Of a stretch of 43,025 nt of DNA, positions 25,848 to 34,594 are shown piece by piece; the stretch's first letter is position 1, and each line of letters opens with the position of its first letter. The DNA is from Tepidimonas thermarum (lineage in GTDB: Bacteria; Pseudomonadota; Gammaproteobacteria; Burkholderiales; Burkholderiaceae_C), in the NCBI RefSeq assembly GCF_007556705.1, contig NZ_VJOL01000020.1, positions 1-43,025 on the forward strand, written 5' to 3'. The position numbers and the translations under genes are program-made. The notes below the pieces were generated by a model, which worked only from the letters and a program-made list of their open reading frames with translations, was not told the origin of the DNA and made no database searches.

Positions 25848-27794
25848 TCACAGTTGCCGGCGCAACCAATCGGTGTCGGACTCCGGCGGTTGGCGGCCCG
25901 TGGTGAAGGCAAACTCGATGCCCGTGCCGGGATGCGCATCGTAGAACCGCACGCTGGCCCCCATTTTGGCCGCGCGTGTGAGCACATTGCGCAGCCCCCT
26001 GCCCTCCGCGGACCGGCGCTCGGGCGGCGGCAGGCCAACGCCGTCATCCTCGATGCTCAGCACGATGTGGTCGTCGCGCACCCAGGTGCTGACCGTGATG
26101 CGCTGCGCGTGCGCGTGCTTGACCACGTTGGCAAAAATCTCCTGCAGGCAGCGAAACAGGTGCATGACGCCGCGCGCGTCGAGCGCCTCCACCGGGGGCA
26201 CGTCCTGCACCTCCCAGCGCAGCTCGATGCCCGCCGACTCGAGCGCCGGCCCCAGGCGCCGGCGCAACGTCCCCAGAATGGCCGGCAGATCGCCCTCCAT
26301 CGGCTCCAGCGAATCGAGCGCCAGCCGCAGCTCATCCAGCGCGTGCGCCAACATCGTCTCGACCGAGCCGCGATCGACCCCTTCGGGGGCGCTGCGCACC
26401 AGGTTGAGCGTTTGCACCAGTTGGCTGCCCAGGCCGTCGTGCATGTCGCGCATCAGGCGGCGGCGCTCATCCTCGATGGCGCGCTGGCGCTCGGCGGCGC
26501 GCAGGCGCTGAAACGCCGCGCGCAATTCGCTTTCGCGCTGCGCCACGGTCTGCGCCAGCGTATCGTTGAGCCGGTGCACCGTGCGCGCCCACACCGTGGC
26601 GCGGTGCACCAGCACCCAGCCCATGGTGAGCGTGAGCGCCACACCCCCCAGCGGCATCCAGCGCATGTCACCATCGCCCGGCCAGCCGAGTTGCACCACC
26701 CCAAAGTCGCGCACCCCGGTGACCAAGGCAAACAGCGCGACCATGGTGACCAGCCGAGCCTCGTCGTGCCAGGCGCGCCGACGCCACAGGTCCCACACGG
26801 CCGCCGCCAACGCCACGGCGGCAAACCCGGTCAACCCACCGGCCCACAGGCGCACCAGGGCGTAGTCCTGCGCCCACTGGACCCAGGCGATCCACAGCGG
26901 CGTGCCGCCGATGATGGCCCAGGCGCCGCGCCGCACCCAGGTTCGTCGATGGCCCAACAACTCTTGCACCGCGAGGATGAAAAACCCCACAAACGCCCCC
27001 AGCGCGACCCGGTTGAGAAAAAAGACCAGCTCGTATCCCAGCGGTGGCTCCAACACCACCAGCATGACGGTGCGCACCGCGTGCGCCACGCTGGCCAGGG
27101 CGAAGAGGACGAACAAGCGCTCGCGCAGCGGCCGCCACAAAAACAGCGCCAGCACCGCGATGAACGACGATGTCGCGGCCATGACCCAGCCGGCCGTCAC
27201 CTGCCACAGCGCCAGCAGCCGGTGCCGCCGCGACAACACATCGTGATCACCCAGTTGCACCGGCGACAGCCCGCTGCGCTCCAGCACCCGCGCGCGCACC
27301 TCGATGCGCAGAAGGTTGTCGCCGGACCGCGCTGTCAGCAGCGCCGACGGCAGGGGCACCAGATGGGGCTGGGCGGCTGCCAGCACCGTGTGGTCGGCCG
27401 GCGTGTACCACCCCATCTGGGCGACTTCGTGGCCGTTGAGCAACACACGAAAGCGCGTGCCCACGCGTGGCAGCAGCAGGGCCAGCCGGACGTCATCGGG
27501 CCGTTCGTAGGCCAACGCCTGGGGCCACGGCAGCTCATAGTCCACCCGGTCCCACCAGGCCGGCCCCTCGTCATCCAGCACATGGGGCAAGGCCACCACG
27601 CGCGCGCCGGCCTGTGGATCCAGCGGCAAATGGGCGGTGGCGCGCTGCACGGTGTACACCCCTGGCAACGGGCGCGGCAGGGACACCGCGTGCAACAGGA
27701 CCAACAGCCCCAGCAGCAGCACCGCCACCCACGGCGACGCCACGGCACGCAGCCGGTCGCGGGGACGCGGCGGCAAGTCGATGGGGTCTGTCAC
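25848..27794 (-). CDS. Membrane sensor histidine kinase (NarX/HisKA_3 type)
   Basis: A 648-residue kinase. One N-terminal membrane segment (about 22-40) is followed by a periplasmic beta-rich domain (about 41-198, resembling the 7TMR-DISM extracellular type). About seven membrane segments follow (about 200-405), then a coiled coil (405-445). The HisKA_3 dimerisation domain has phospho-acceptor His452 in RRRLMRDMHDGLGSQLV. The C-terminal ATPase domain contains EIFANVVKHAHA (N box), EDDGVGLP and GRGLRNVLTRA. The signal is unknown; DISM domains often bind carbohydrates or other small molecules. Its ATG overlaps the response regulator stop (ATGA), so the regulator comes first and the kinase second. 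It ends about 60 bases before the isc promoter region on the same strand, with no clear terminator. Confidence 0.88.
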   Translation of the reverse strand: MTDPIDLPPRPRDRLRAVASPWVAVLLLGLLVLLHAVSLPRPLPGVYTVQRATAHLPLDPQAGARVVALPHVLDDEGPAWWDRVDYELPWPQALAYERPDDVRLALLLPRVGTRFRVLLNGHEVAQMGWYTPADHTVLAAAQPHLVPLPSALLTARSGDNLLRIEVRARVLERSGLSPVQLGDHDVLSRRHRLLALWQVTAGWVMAATSSFIAVLALFLWRPLRERLFVLFALASVAHAVRTVMLVVLEPPLGYELVFFLNRVALGAFVGFFILAVQELLGHRRTWVRRGAWAIIGGTPLWIAWVQWAQDYALVRLWAGGLTGFAAVALAAAVWDLWRRRAWHDEARLVTMVALFALVTGVRDFGVVQLGWPGDGDMRWMPLGGVALTLTMGWVLVHRATVWARTVHRLNDTLAQTVAQRESELRAAFQRLRAAERQRAIEDERRRLMRDMHDGLGSQLVQTLNLVRSAPEGVDRGSVETMLAHALDELRLALDSLEPMEGDLPAILGTLRRRLGPALESAGIELRWEVQDVPPVEALDARGVMHLFRCLQEIFANVVKHAHAQRITVSTWVRDDHIVLSIEDDGVGLPPPERRSAEGRGLRNVLTRAAKMGASVRFYDAHPGTGIEFAFTTGRQPPESDTDWLRRQL

Positions 27795-28453
27795 AGCAGA
27801 CCCCGGGCCTGGGCCGCGCGCACCACCTGGACGCGCGTGCGCACGGCCAGCTTGCGGTAGAGGTTTTTGATGTGGGTGCTGACCGTGGCCACCCCGATGC
27901 CCAGGCGCTGCGCAATCTCCTTGTTCACGTATCCCTGGGCGACCAGCCGCAGCACGTCGGTTTCGCGCTCGGACAGCACCGGGGTGGGCCCATCGGCCGC
28001 GGCGCTGCCAGGCTCCGTCGCGCGGAATTGCTTGAGCAACATGCGCGCCAGCAGCGGGGAGATCGGTGCCCCGCCGTCGCGTATCTGCTCGATGGCTTCG
28101 ATCAGTTCATCGGCGGTGCAGCCTTTGAGCACGTAGCCGGTGGCGCCCATCTGCAGCGCGCGGATCAGGCGCGATTCGTCGCCAAAGACCGTAAAGACCA
28201 ACAGCTCGGCCTCCGGCTTGGCCTCGGCGAGCAGGCGCAGCATGTCCTCGCCGCGCCCGTCGGGCAGCCCCAGATCGACGAGGAACACATCCGCCAGGCT
28301 GATGGGGGCCATGACCTCGGCGTGTGCAAAGGTGTCGGAGTAACCGACGAGCCGCCAGCCGGGACGGCGTTTGACGGCTTCCTCCACGAAGCGCAGGATG
28401 GTGCGGTCGTCCTCGATCAGATAGATGCGCGTGATGTCTCGCTCTTCTGACAT
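27791..28453 (-). CDS. NarL/FixJ-type response regulator
   Basis: A 220-residue two-domain regulator. The receiver has acidic pocket IEDD (14-17), phospho-acceptor Asp60 in VFLVDLGLPDGRG, and Lys in VLKGCTADE. The LuxR-type DNA-binding domain contains SERETDVLRLVAQGYVNKEIAQRLGIGVATVSTHIKNLYRKL. It is the partner of the kinase that overlaps its 3' end. The ATG at 28453 is chosen because the receiver begins right after it; the frame upstream is unconserved. No ribosome site is visible before this ATG, and a CAATAT -10-like element lies only 6 bases upstream, so a leaderless transcript is possible. Confidence 0.92.
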   Translation of the reverse strand: MSEERDITRIYLIEDDRTILRFVEEAVKRRPGWRLVGYSDTFAHAEVMAPISLADVFLVDLGLPDGRGEDMLRLLAEAKPEAELLVFTVFGDESRLIRALQMGATGYVLKGCTADELIEAIEQIRDGGAPISPLLARMLLKQFRATEPGSAAADGPTPVLSERETDVLRLVAQGYVNKEIAQRLGIGVATVSTHIKNLYRKLAVRTRVQVVRAAQARGLL

Positions 28454-28488
28454 AGATGATATTGTGGCGAATCTGGCCGCCCCCACCA

Positions 28489-28506
28489 CTCCCCCAAATG
28501 GGGGAG
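28489..28506. repeat. Hairpin CTCCCCC-AAAT-GGGGGAG between uvrB and the response regulator
   Basis: Seven perfect base pairs with a 4-base loop lie 6 bases past the uvrB stop. It could stop or protect the uvrB transcript, but there is no U tract on either strand, so it is not a standard terminator. Confidence 0.5.
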
Positions 28507-28512
28507 CGCGCT

Positions 28513-30618
28513 TCAGCCTGCGATGGCTTCGCTGCCATGCGCCCCCAGCACCCGTTCCTTGAGCCGGGCGAGCTGGTCGCGCACGCGCGCCGCGGCTTCG
28601 AACTCCAGGTTGCGCGCGTGTTCGAGCATTTGCTTTTCCAACCGCTTGATCTCACGCGCCAGGTCCTTTTCGTCCATGGTCTCCACCCAGGCGGCGGCCT
28701 CGCGCGCCGCGGCCAGGCGTTGGGCGGCCTCGGCTGCCTTGTCGCTGACCACGCCATCGATGAGGTCTTTGATGCGCTTGGTCACCCCGCGTGGCGTCAC
28801 GCCGTGCGCCGCGTTGTAGGCCAGCTGCTTGGCGCGCCGGCGCTCGGTCTCGTCGATGGCGCGCCGCATGGAGTCGGTGATGGTGTCGGCGTACAAAATC
28901 GCCATGCCGTGGAGGTTACGCGCCGCACGGCCGATGGTTTGAATGAGGCTGCGTTCGGCGCGCAAAAAACCCTCTTTGTCGGCGTCGAGGATGGCCACCA
29001 GCGACACCTCGGGAATGTCGAGCCCCTCGCGCAACAGGTTGATGCCCACCAGCACGTCGAAGGCGCCCAACCGCAGGTCGCGGATGATTTCCACGCGCTC
29101 GACGGTGTCCACGTCCGAGTGCAAATAGCGCACGCGCACGCCGTTTTCGTTCAGGTAGTCGGTGAGTTGTTCGGCCATGCGCTTGGTGAGCGTGGTCACC
29201 AGCACGCGCTCGTCGCGCTGCACGCGCAGGCGGATTTCCTGCAGCACGTCGTCCACCTGGTGGGTGGCCGGGCGCACCTCCACCACCGGATCGACCAATC
29301 CGGTGGGCCGCACCACCTGCTCCACCACCTGCGAGGATCGGCGCAGCTCGTACTCGCCCGGGGTGGCCGACACGAAGATGACCTGCCGCATGCGCTGCTC
29401 GAACTCCTCGAACGTCAGCGGCCGGTTGTCCAGCGCACTGGGCAGGCGAAAGCCATACTCCACCAGCGTCGTCTTGCGCGCCCGGTCGCCGTTGTACATG
29501 CCGGCCAGTTGGCCGATCATGACGTGGCTTTCGTCCAAAAACATCAGCGCGTCGCGCGGCAGGTAGTCCGTCAGTGTGCTGGGGGGCTCGCCGGGCGCGG
29601 CACCCGAGAGGTGGCGGGTGTAGTTTTCGATCCCCTTGCAGTGCCCCACCTCGACCAGCATCTCCAGGTCGAAGCGGGTGCGCTGCTCCAGCCGCTGCGC
29701 CTCCAGCAGCTTGCCCATGGCCACGAGCTCCTTCAAGCGCGCCTCCAGCTCGAGCTTGATGCCCTCCACCGCGCGCAGCACCTGCTCGCGCGGTGTGACG
29801 TAGTGGCTGCTGGGATAGACGGTAAAGCGCGCCAGCCGGTGCTGCACGCGCCCGGTCAGCGGGTCGAACAGCGCCAGCGATTCGACCTCGTCGTCGAACA
29901 GCTCGATGCGCAGCGCCAGCTCCGAGTGCTCGGCGGGAAAGACATCGATCGTGTCACCGCGCACGCGGAACTTGCCGCGCACGAACTCCTGCTCGTTGCG
30001 CTGGTACTGCATGCGCACCAACTGGGCGATGATGTCGCGCTGGCCGATGCGGTCGCCCGTGCGCAGCGTCAGGATCATGCGGTGGTAGTGCTCGGGCTTG
30101 CCGATGCCGTAGATGGCGCTGACGGTGGCGACGATAACCACGTCACGCCGCTCCAGCAGGCTCTTGGTGCACGACAGGCGCAGCTGCTCGATGTGCTCGT
30201 TGATCGCGCTGTCCTTCTCGATGTAGAGGTCGCGCTGCGGGACGTAGGCCTCGGGCTGGTAATAGTCGTAATAGCTGACAAAGTACTCGACGGCGTTCTT
30301 GGGAAAGAACTCGCGAAATTCGCTGTAGAGCTGTGCCGCCAACGTCTTGTTGGGCGCAAAGACGATCGCCGGCCGCCCCAGCCGGGCAATCACATTGGCC
30401 ATGGTGAAGGTTTTGCCCGAGCCGGTCACGCCCAGCAGGGTCTGGAACACCTCACCATCACGCACCCCTTCGACCAGGCGCTCGATCGCCTCCGGCTGGT
30501 CGCCAGCCGGCGGGTACGGCTGGAAAAGCTCGAAGGGCGAGCCGGGAAAGCGCACAAAGGCACCGGCAGCGCCAGGCGCTGCCGCTGGGGCGGATGCCAC
30601 GGGCATGGGGGTTGACAT
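28513..30618 (-). CDS. uvrB: UvrABC system protein B
   Basis: A 701-residue DNA damage-recognition helicase of nucleotide excision repair. Motifs include Walker [14 protein letters not shown], the DNA-separating beta-hairpin region [21 protein letters not shown], motif II DESHV, motif [30 protein letters not shown] and motif [13 protein letters not shown]-terminal UVR domain ([27 protein letters not shown]) binds UvrC. The first 25 residues are an Ala/Pro-rich extension before [13 protein letters not shown], which explains the slight excess over E. coli UvrB (673). It is divergent from the aminotransferase gene. Confidence 0.97.
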   Translation of the reverse strand: MSTPMPVASAPAAAPGAAGAFVRFPGSPFELFQPYPPAGDQPEAIERLVEGVRDGEVFQTLLGVTGSGKTFTMANVIARLGRPAIVFAPNKTLAAQLYSEFREFFPKNAVEYFVSYYDYYQPEAYVPQRDLYIEKDSAINEHIEQLRLSCTKSLLERRDVVIVATVSAIYGIGKPEHYHRMILTLRTGDRIGQRDIIAQLVRMQYQRNEQEFVRGKFRVRGDTIDVFPAEHSELALRIELFDDEVESLALFDPLTGRVQHRLARFTVYPSSHYVTPREQVLRAVEGIKLELEARLKELVAMGKLLEAQRLEQRTRFDLEMLVEVGHCKGIENYTRHLSGAAPGEPPSTLTDYLPRDALMFLDESHVMIGQLAGMYNGDRARKTTLVEYGFRLPSALDNRPLTFEEFEQRMRQVIFVSATPGEYELRRSSQVVEQVVRPTGLVDPVVEVRPATHQVDDVLQEIRLRVQRDERVLVTTLTKRMAEQLTDYLNENGVRVRYLHSDVDTVERVEIIRDLRLGAFDVLVGINLLREGLDIPEVSLVAILDADKEGFLRAERSLIQTIGRAARNLHGMAILYADTITDSMRRAIDETERRRAKQLAYNAAHGVTPRGVTKRIKDLIDGVVSDKAAEAAQRLAAAREAAAWVETMDEKDLAREIKRLEKQMLEHARNLEFEAAARVRDQLARLKERVLGAHGSEAIAG

Positions 30619-30645
30619 GGCGGCGGTCGCAGCGGGTGACCCCGC

Positions 30646-30651
30646 TAAAAT
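30646..30651 (+). promoter_or_regulatory. Candidate -10 box of the aminotransferase gene
   Basis: TAAAAT lies 45 bases before the ATG, followed by an AAAGGA ribosome site (30683-30688) at 8 bases spacing. No good -35 is at the right distance; a TTGACA at 30612 is 28 bases away. Confidence 0.35.
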
Positions 30652-30696
30652 GGGGGGAATCTGCGATTATCCAACCGCCCCCAAAGGATTGCACAC

Positions 30697-31893
30697 ATGA
30701 CGCTCTTTTCCGCCGTCGAGATGGCCCCCCGCGACCCGATTCTGGGCCTCAACGAGCAGTTTGCCGCCGATCCCCGCCCCAACAAGGTCAACCTGGGGGT
30801 CGGCGTGTACTACGACGACGACGGCAAGCTGCCCTTGCTCAAGTGCGTGCAGGCGGCGGAGCAGCGCCTGATGGAAAAACCCACCCCGCGCGGCTATTTG
30901 CCCATCGACGGCATCCCGGCCTACGACAGCGCCGTCAAGGCGCTGGTGTTCGGCGCCGACAGCGCCGTGGTGCGCGAGGGCCGCGTGGCCACCGTGCAGG
31001 CGCTGGGTGGCACCGGCGGCCTCAAGATCGGCGCCGACTTCCTGCGCAAGCTCAACCCGGGCGCGCAGGTGCTCATCAGCGACCCGAGTTGGGAAAACCA
31101 CCGCGCCCTGTTCAGCAACGCCGGTTTTGCCGTCGACACCTACGCCTACTACGATGCCGCCAAGCGCGGCGTGAACCTCGACGGCATGCTGGCCAGCCTG
31201 CGTGCCGCCCCGGCGGGCACCATCGTCGTGCTGCACGCCTGCTGCCACAACCCGACGGGCTACGACCTCACCCCCGCCCAATGGGATCAGGTGATCGCCG
31301 TGGTGCGCGAGCGCGGCCTGGTGCCGTTCCTCGACATGGCCTACCAAGGCTTTGGCCACGGCATCGCCGAGGATGGCGCGGTGGTGGGCAAGTTCGTCGC
31401 CGCGGGGCTGGACGTGTTCGTCGCCACCTCGTTTTCCAAGAGCTTTAGCCTCTACGGCGAGCGCGTGGGCGCGCTGTCGGTGGTCTGCGCCAACCAGGAC
31501 GAAGCCAACCGCGTGCTGTCCCAGCTCAAGATCGTGGTGCGCACCAACTACTCCAACCCGCCCACGCACGGCGCGGCAATCGTGGCCATGGTGCTCAACA
31601 CGCCCGAGCTGCGCGCCCTGTGGGAGCAGGAGCTGGGCGAGATGCGCACCCGCATCAAAGCCATGCGCCAGCGCCTCGTCGATGGCCTCAAAGCCGCCGG
31701 CGTGCAGCAAGACATGTCTTTCATCACGCAGCAAATCGGCATGTTCAGCTACTCCGGGCTGAGCAAGGAGCAGATGCAGCGCCTGCGCACGGAGTTTGGC
31801 GTCTACGGCACCGACACCGGACGCATGTGCGTGGCCGCGCTCAACAGCCGCAACATCGACTACGTCTGCCGGTCGATCGCCGCCGTGCTCTGA
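30697..31893 (+). CDS. Aromatic amino acid / aspartate aminotransferase (AspC/TyrB family)
   Basis: A 398-residue class I aminotransferase of the Ia-gamma type. It begins with the typical FSAVEMAPRDPILGLNEQF and NKVNLGVGVYYDDDGKLP. PLP is held by Lys248 in SFSKSFSLYGERVG, with conserved HACCHNPTGYDLTPAQW and the C-terminal substrate Arg in DTGRMCVAALN. It exchanges amino groups between glutamate and aspartate or the aromatic amino acids; choosing between AspC and TyrB is not possible by eye. Length equals E. coli AspC (396). A weak hairpin (CCCCGA/TCGGGG, 31909-31932) lies just downstream. No functional link to its neighbours is evident. Confidence 0.92.
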   Translation: MTLFSAVEMAPRDPILGLNEQFAADPRPNKVNLGVGVYYDDDGKLPLLKCVQAAEQRLMEKPTPRGYLPIDGIPAYDSAVKALVFGADSAVVREGRVATVQALGGTGGLKIGADFLRKLNPGAQVLISDPSWENHRALFSNAGFAVDTYAYYDAAKRGVNLDGMLASLRAAPAGTIVVLHACCHNPTGYDLTPAQWDQVIAVVRERGLVPFLDMAYQGFGHGIAEDGAVVGKFVAAGLDVFVATSFSKSFSLYGERVGALSVVCANQDEANRVLSQLKIVVRTNYSNPPTHGAAIVAMVLNTPELRALWEQELGEMRTRIKAMRQRLVDGLKAAGVQQDMSFITQQIGMFSYSGLSKEQMQRLRTEFGVYGTDTGRMCVAALNSRNIDYVCRSIAAVL

Positions 31894-31908
31894 ACGCGGC
31901 CGCGCTGT

Positions 31909-31935
31909 CCCCGAGGCGACCGCGCTTCGGGGTTG
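31909..31935 (+). terminator. Weak hairpin after the aminotransferase gene
   Basis: CCCCGA (31909-31914) and TCGGGG (31927-31932) can form a 6-base-pair stem with a 12-base loop followed by only TTG. Possible terminator; poor U tract. Confidence 0.25.
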
Positions 31936-31970
31936 TGCCGCATGGCGGAGCGGGCCACTTCCTGTTATAT

Positions 31971-31984
31971 TTGCTGCACTGCAA
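31971..31984. promoter_or_regulatory. PhaR-like dyad upstream of phaZ
   Basis: TTGCTGCACTGCAA, with outer arms TTGC/GCAA, lies 21 bases before the phaZ ATG, next to TATATT (31966-31971). TGCA-rich dyads of this sort occur before PHB-granule genes in relatives and are bound by PhaR; the assignment here is by resemblance and position only. Confidence 0.4.
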
Positions 31985-32005
31985 CATAAAACCGGAGCGA
32001 CGTCC

Positions 32006-33391
32006 ATGCTGTATCACTTGTACGAGGCCCAACGCGCCCTGATGGAGCCGTTCTCGGACTTCGCGCTGGTCACCGCCAAGCTGTTTTCCAACCCCACGTC
32101 GCCGCTGGCGCAGACCCCGTTTTCGCAGCGCATCGCTGCCTCATACAACCTGCTGCACCGCTTGGGCAAGGACTACGAAAAGCCCGAGTTCGGCATCCGC
32201 AGCGTGGACATCGAGGGCGTGCATGTTGCCATCCACGAGCGCGTGGAGATCGACAAGCCGTTTTGCGAGCTGCGGCGCTTCAAGCGCTACGCCGACGATC
32301 CCCAAACGCTGCTGCGCCTGAAGGAGCAGCCCGTGGTGCTGATCGTGGCGCCGCTGTCGGGCCACTACGCGACGCTGCTGCGTGACACGGTGCGCACCAT
32401 GCTGCGCGACCACAAGGTCTACATCACCGACTGGAAAAACGCGCGCACCGTGCCGTTGTCGCAGGGGGACTTCCACCTCGACGACTATGTGAACTACGTG
32501 CAGGAGTTCATCCGCTACCTGCAACGGCAATACGGCAACTGCCACGTCATGAGCGTGTGCCAGCCCACCGTCCCGGTGCTGGCGGCGGTGTCGCTGATGG
32601 CCAGCCGCGGCGAGCGCACCCCGTTGTCGATGACCATGATGGGCGGCCCGATCGACGCCCGCCGCTCACCGACCGCGGTCAACAACCTGGCCGTGCAGCG
32701 CAGCTACGAGTGGTTCGAAAACAACGTGATCTACCGCGTGCCGGCGGGCTTCCCTGGCGAGGGGCGGCGTGTGTACCCCGGCTTTTTGCAGCACGCCGGC
32801 TTCATCGCCATGAACCCGGACCGGCACGTCAACAGCCACTACGACTACTTCCTGCACCTCATCCAGGGCGACAACGAAAGCGCCGAGGCACACCGCCAGT
32901 TCTATGACGAGTACAACGCCGTGCTCGACATGGACGCCAACTATTACCTGGAGACGATACGCACGGTGTTTCAGGAATTCAAGCTGGTGCACGGTACCTG
33001 GGACGTGCGCGCGCCCGACGGCAGCCTGGAGCGGGTGCGCCCGCAGGATATCCGCAACGTCGGGCTGCTGACGGTCGAAGGCGAGCTCGACGACATTTCC
33101 GGCAGCGGCCAGACGCGCGCGGCGCACGACCTGTGCACCGGGATTGCGCCACAGGCCCGCCAGCATTTCGAGGTCGAGGGCGCTGGTCACTACGGCATTT
33201 TCAGCGGCCGGCGCTGGCGCGAAAAGGTCTACCCGGTGGTGCGCGATTTCATCCGTTCCCACCAACCGCATGCGGGGGGCGGCGACTTGGCATCGGCGCA
33301 GGCCGAGGCCGACCTGCTGGCATCGGCCATCCAGCGCGACGACACGGTGGATACGCGCCACCGTCGGCGTCGCGCAGCCCCGGACGCATGA
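32006..33391 (+). CDS. phaZ: Intracellular polyhydroxybutyrate depolymerase
   Basis: A 461-residue alpha/beta-hydrolase that degrades stored PHB. It has no signal peptide, as expected for the intracellular amorphous-PHB type. The nucleophile is Cys185 in [13 protein letters not shown], near the Cys183 I recall for the Ralstonia PhaZ1 enzyme. The acid residue is probably Asp in [10 protein letters not shown], and the catalytic His is in [13 protein letters not shown]. The C-terminal tail past about residue 425 is extra and ends in a basic stretch ([13 protein letters not shown]), longer than the usual 400-420 residues. A GGAG ribosome site lies 8 bases before the ATG. Its stop overlaps the next ATG (ATGA). 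Confidence 0.92.
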   Translation: MLYHLYEAQRALMEPFSDFALVTAKLFSNPTSPLAQTPFSQRIAASYNLLHRLGKDYEKPEFGIRSVDIEGVHVAIHERVEIDKPFCELRRFKRYADDPQTLLRLKEQPVVLIVAPLSGHYATLLRDTVRTMLRDHKVYITDWKNARTVPLSQGDFHLDDYVNYVQEFIRYLQRQYGNCHVMSVCQPTVPVLAAVSLMASRGERTPLSMTMMGGPIDARRSPTAVNNLAVQRSYEWFENNVIYRVPAGFPGEGRRVYPGFLQHAGFIAMNPDRHVNSHYDYFLHLIQGDNESAEAHRQFYDEYNAVLDMDANYYLETIRTVFQEFKLVHGTWDVRAPDGSLERVRPQDIRNVGLLTVEGELDDISGSGQTRAAHDLCTGIAPQARQHFEVEGAGHYGIFSGRRWREKVYPVVRDFIRSHQPHAGGGDLASAQAEADLLASAIQRDDTVDTRHRRRRAAPDA

Positions 33392-34080
33392 GCCAGCGCG
33401 CCGAGCCCGACGCCACGGCGGCACTGGCGCAGCGCATCGACGACGCGCTGCCGCAAACGCAGTGCACCCGCTGCGGCTACCCGGATTGCCACCACTACGC
33501 GGAGGCCGTTGCGCGCGGCGACGCCGACATCAACCAGTGCCCGCCCGGTGGTGAGGCGGGGGTACGGCGTTTGGCGGCGCTTACCGGGCGCCCCTACCAG
33601 CCGCTCAACCCCGCGCACGGCACGGAAGGCCCGCTGCGCGTGGCGGTGATCGATGAAACCTGGTGCATAGGCTGCACGCTGTGCCTCAAGGCCTGCCCCA
33701 CCGATGCCATCGTGGGCGCCCACAAACGCATGCACACGGTGATCGAGGCGTACTGCACCGGCTGCGACTTGTGCGTGCCGGTTTGCCCCGTGGACTGCAT
33801 AGCGATGGTGGACGTCAGCGACGGCCGCACCGGCTGGGCGGCCTGGTCCCCCGCGCAGGCCCAACAGGCGCGCCAGCGCTACCAGGCCCGGCAGCAGCGC
33901 CTGGCGCGCGCCGCCGACGAACATGCCGAGCGCCGCCTGGCCCAAGCCGAAGCCAAGCTGGCCGATCTGGCCGCCCACTCCAAGCACACCGACGCGGCCG
34001 TGCTCGAGCGCAAGCGGGCGTTGGTCGAAGCCGCGATCGCCAAGGCGCGCGCGGCCCGCGCAGCCGCACCACGCCCCTGA
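33388..34080 (+). CDS. rnfB: RnfB-like iron-sulfur protein
   Basis: A 230-residue protein similar to RnfB but with no N-terminal membrane anchor. A 4Fe-4S domain ([18 protein letters not shown] with a later Cys in NQCPPGG) is followed by two ferredoxin-type clusters, [16 protein letters not shown] and [16 protein letters not shown], and then an Ala/Arg-rich helical tail of about 85 residues. In the Rnf/Rsx complex RnfB passes electrons from soluble donors to the membrane subunits. No other rnf gene is present in this window, so this is an orphan here and may be a soluble electron carrier. It is translationally coupled to phaZ by ATGA. Confidence 0.85.
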   Translation: MSQRAEPDATAALAQRIDDALPQTQCTRCGYPDCHHYAEAVARGDADINQCPPGGEAGVRRLAALTGRPYQPLNPAHGTEGPLRVAVIDETWCIGCTLCLKACPTDAIVGAHKRMHTVIEAYCTGCDLCVPVCPVDCIAMVDVSDGRTGWAAWSPAQAQQARQRYQARQQRLARAADEHAERRLAQAEAKLADLAAHSKHTDAAVLERKRALVEAAIAKARAARAAAPRP

Positions 34081-34102
34081 CGGCGCACACGCGCGGGCCC
34101 AC

Positions 34103-34594
34103 TCAAGCGCGGGCCGCTTGGTCGGCCAGCGCGCGGAAGGCCTGAACGACTTCGGGCGGCGCTTGCACCAGCTCAATCAACACCCCTTCGCCGCCGATCG
34201 GGAAGTCATCGTTGCCCTTGGGGTGGATGAAGCAGATGTCAAACCCGGCCGCGCCCTTGCGGATGCCCCCGGGGGCAAAGCGCACCCCCTGCGCACCCAA
34301 CCATTCGACGGCGCGCGGCAAATCGTCCACCCACAGGCCGACATGGTTGAGCGGGGTGGCGTGCACCGCGGGCTTTTTTTCCGGGTCGAGCGGCTGCATC
34401 AGGTCCACCTCGACTTTGAACGGCCCCGCGCCGGTGGCGCAGATGTCCTCGTCGACGTTTTCGCGCTCGCTCACGAAGGTGCCCGTCACCTCCAGCCCGA
34501 ACAGCTCCACCCACAGCCGGCGCAGCCGCGCCTTGTCAGGGCCACCGATGGCAATCTGCTGCACCCCCAGCACCTGAAACGGCCGCGCGCTCAT
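34103..34594 (-). CDS. Methylmalonyl-CoA epimerase-like VOC protein
   Basis: A 163-residue vicinal-oxygen-chelate protein. Two repeats are visible; the second has [17 protein letters not shown], and the C-terminus has FIHPKGNDD and [10 protein letters not shown], which are hallmarks of methylmalonyl-CoA epimerase. The first metal ligand, usually His in VDHxAIAV, is Gln13 here (GVQQIAIGG). His in NHVG and Glu in LIELVQ remain. It is longer than typical epimerases (about 140) owing to an insertion near residues 60-77. Its ATG overlaps the pccA stop (ATGA), and it is the last gene of the mutase/carboxylase operon, supporting an epimerase role, (S)- to (R)-methylmalonyl-CoA. Another lyase-like VOC activity is possible. 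Confidence 0.75.
   Translation of the reverse strand: MSARPFQVLGVQQIAIGGPDKARLRRLWVELFGLEVTGTFVSERENVDEDICATGAGPFKVEVDLMQPLDPEKKPAVHATPLNHVGLWVDDLPRAVEWLGAQGVRFAPGGIRKGAAGFDICFIHPKGNDDFPIGGEGVLIELVQAPPEVVQAFRALADQAARA

Noticed and set aside
30612-30651. TTGACA...TAAAAT as a promoter for the aminotransferase gene
   Set aside because: The spacing is 28 bases, far from the 16-18 needed; only the TAAAAT is kept as a weak candidate.
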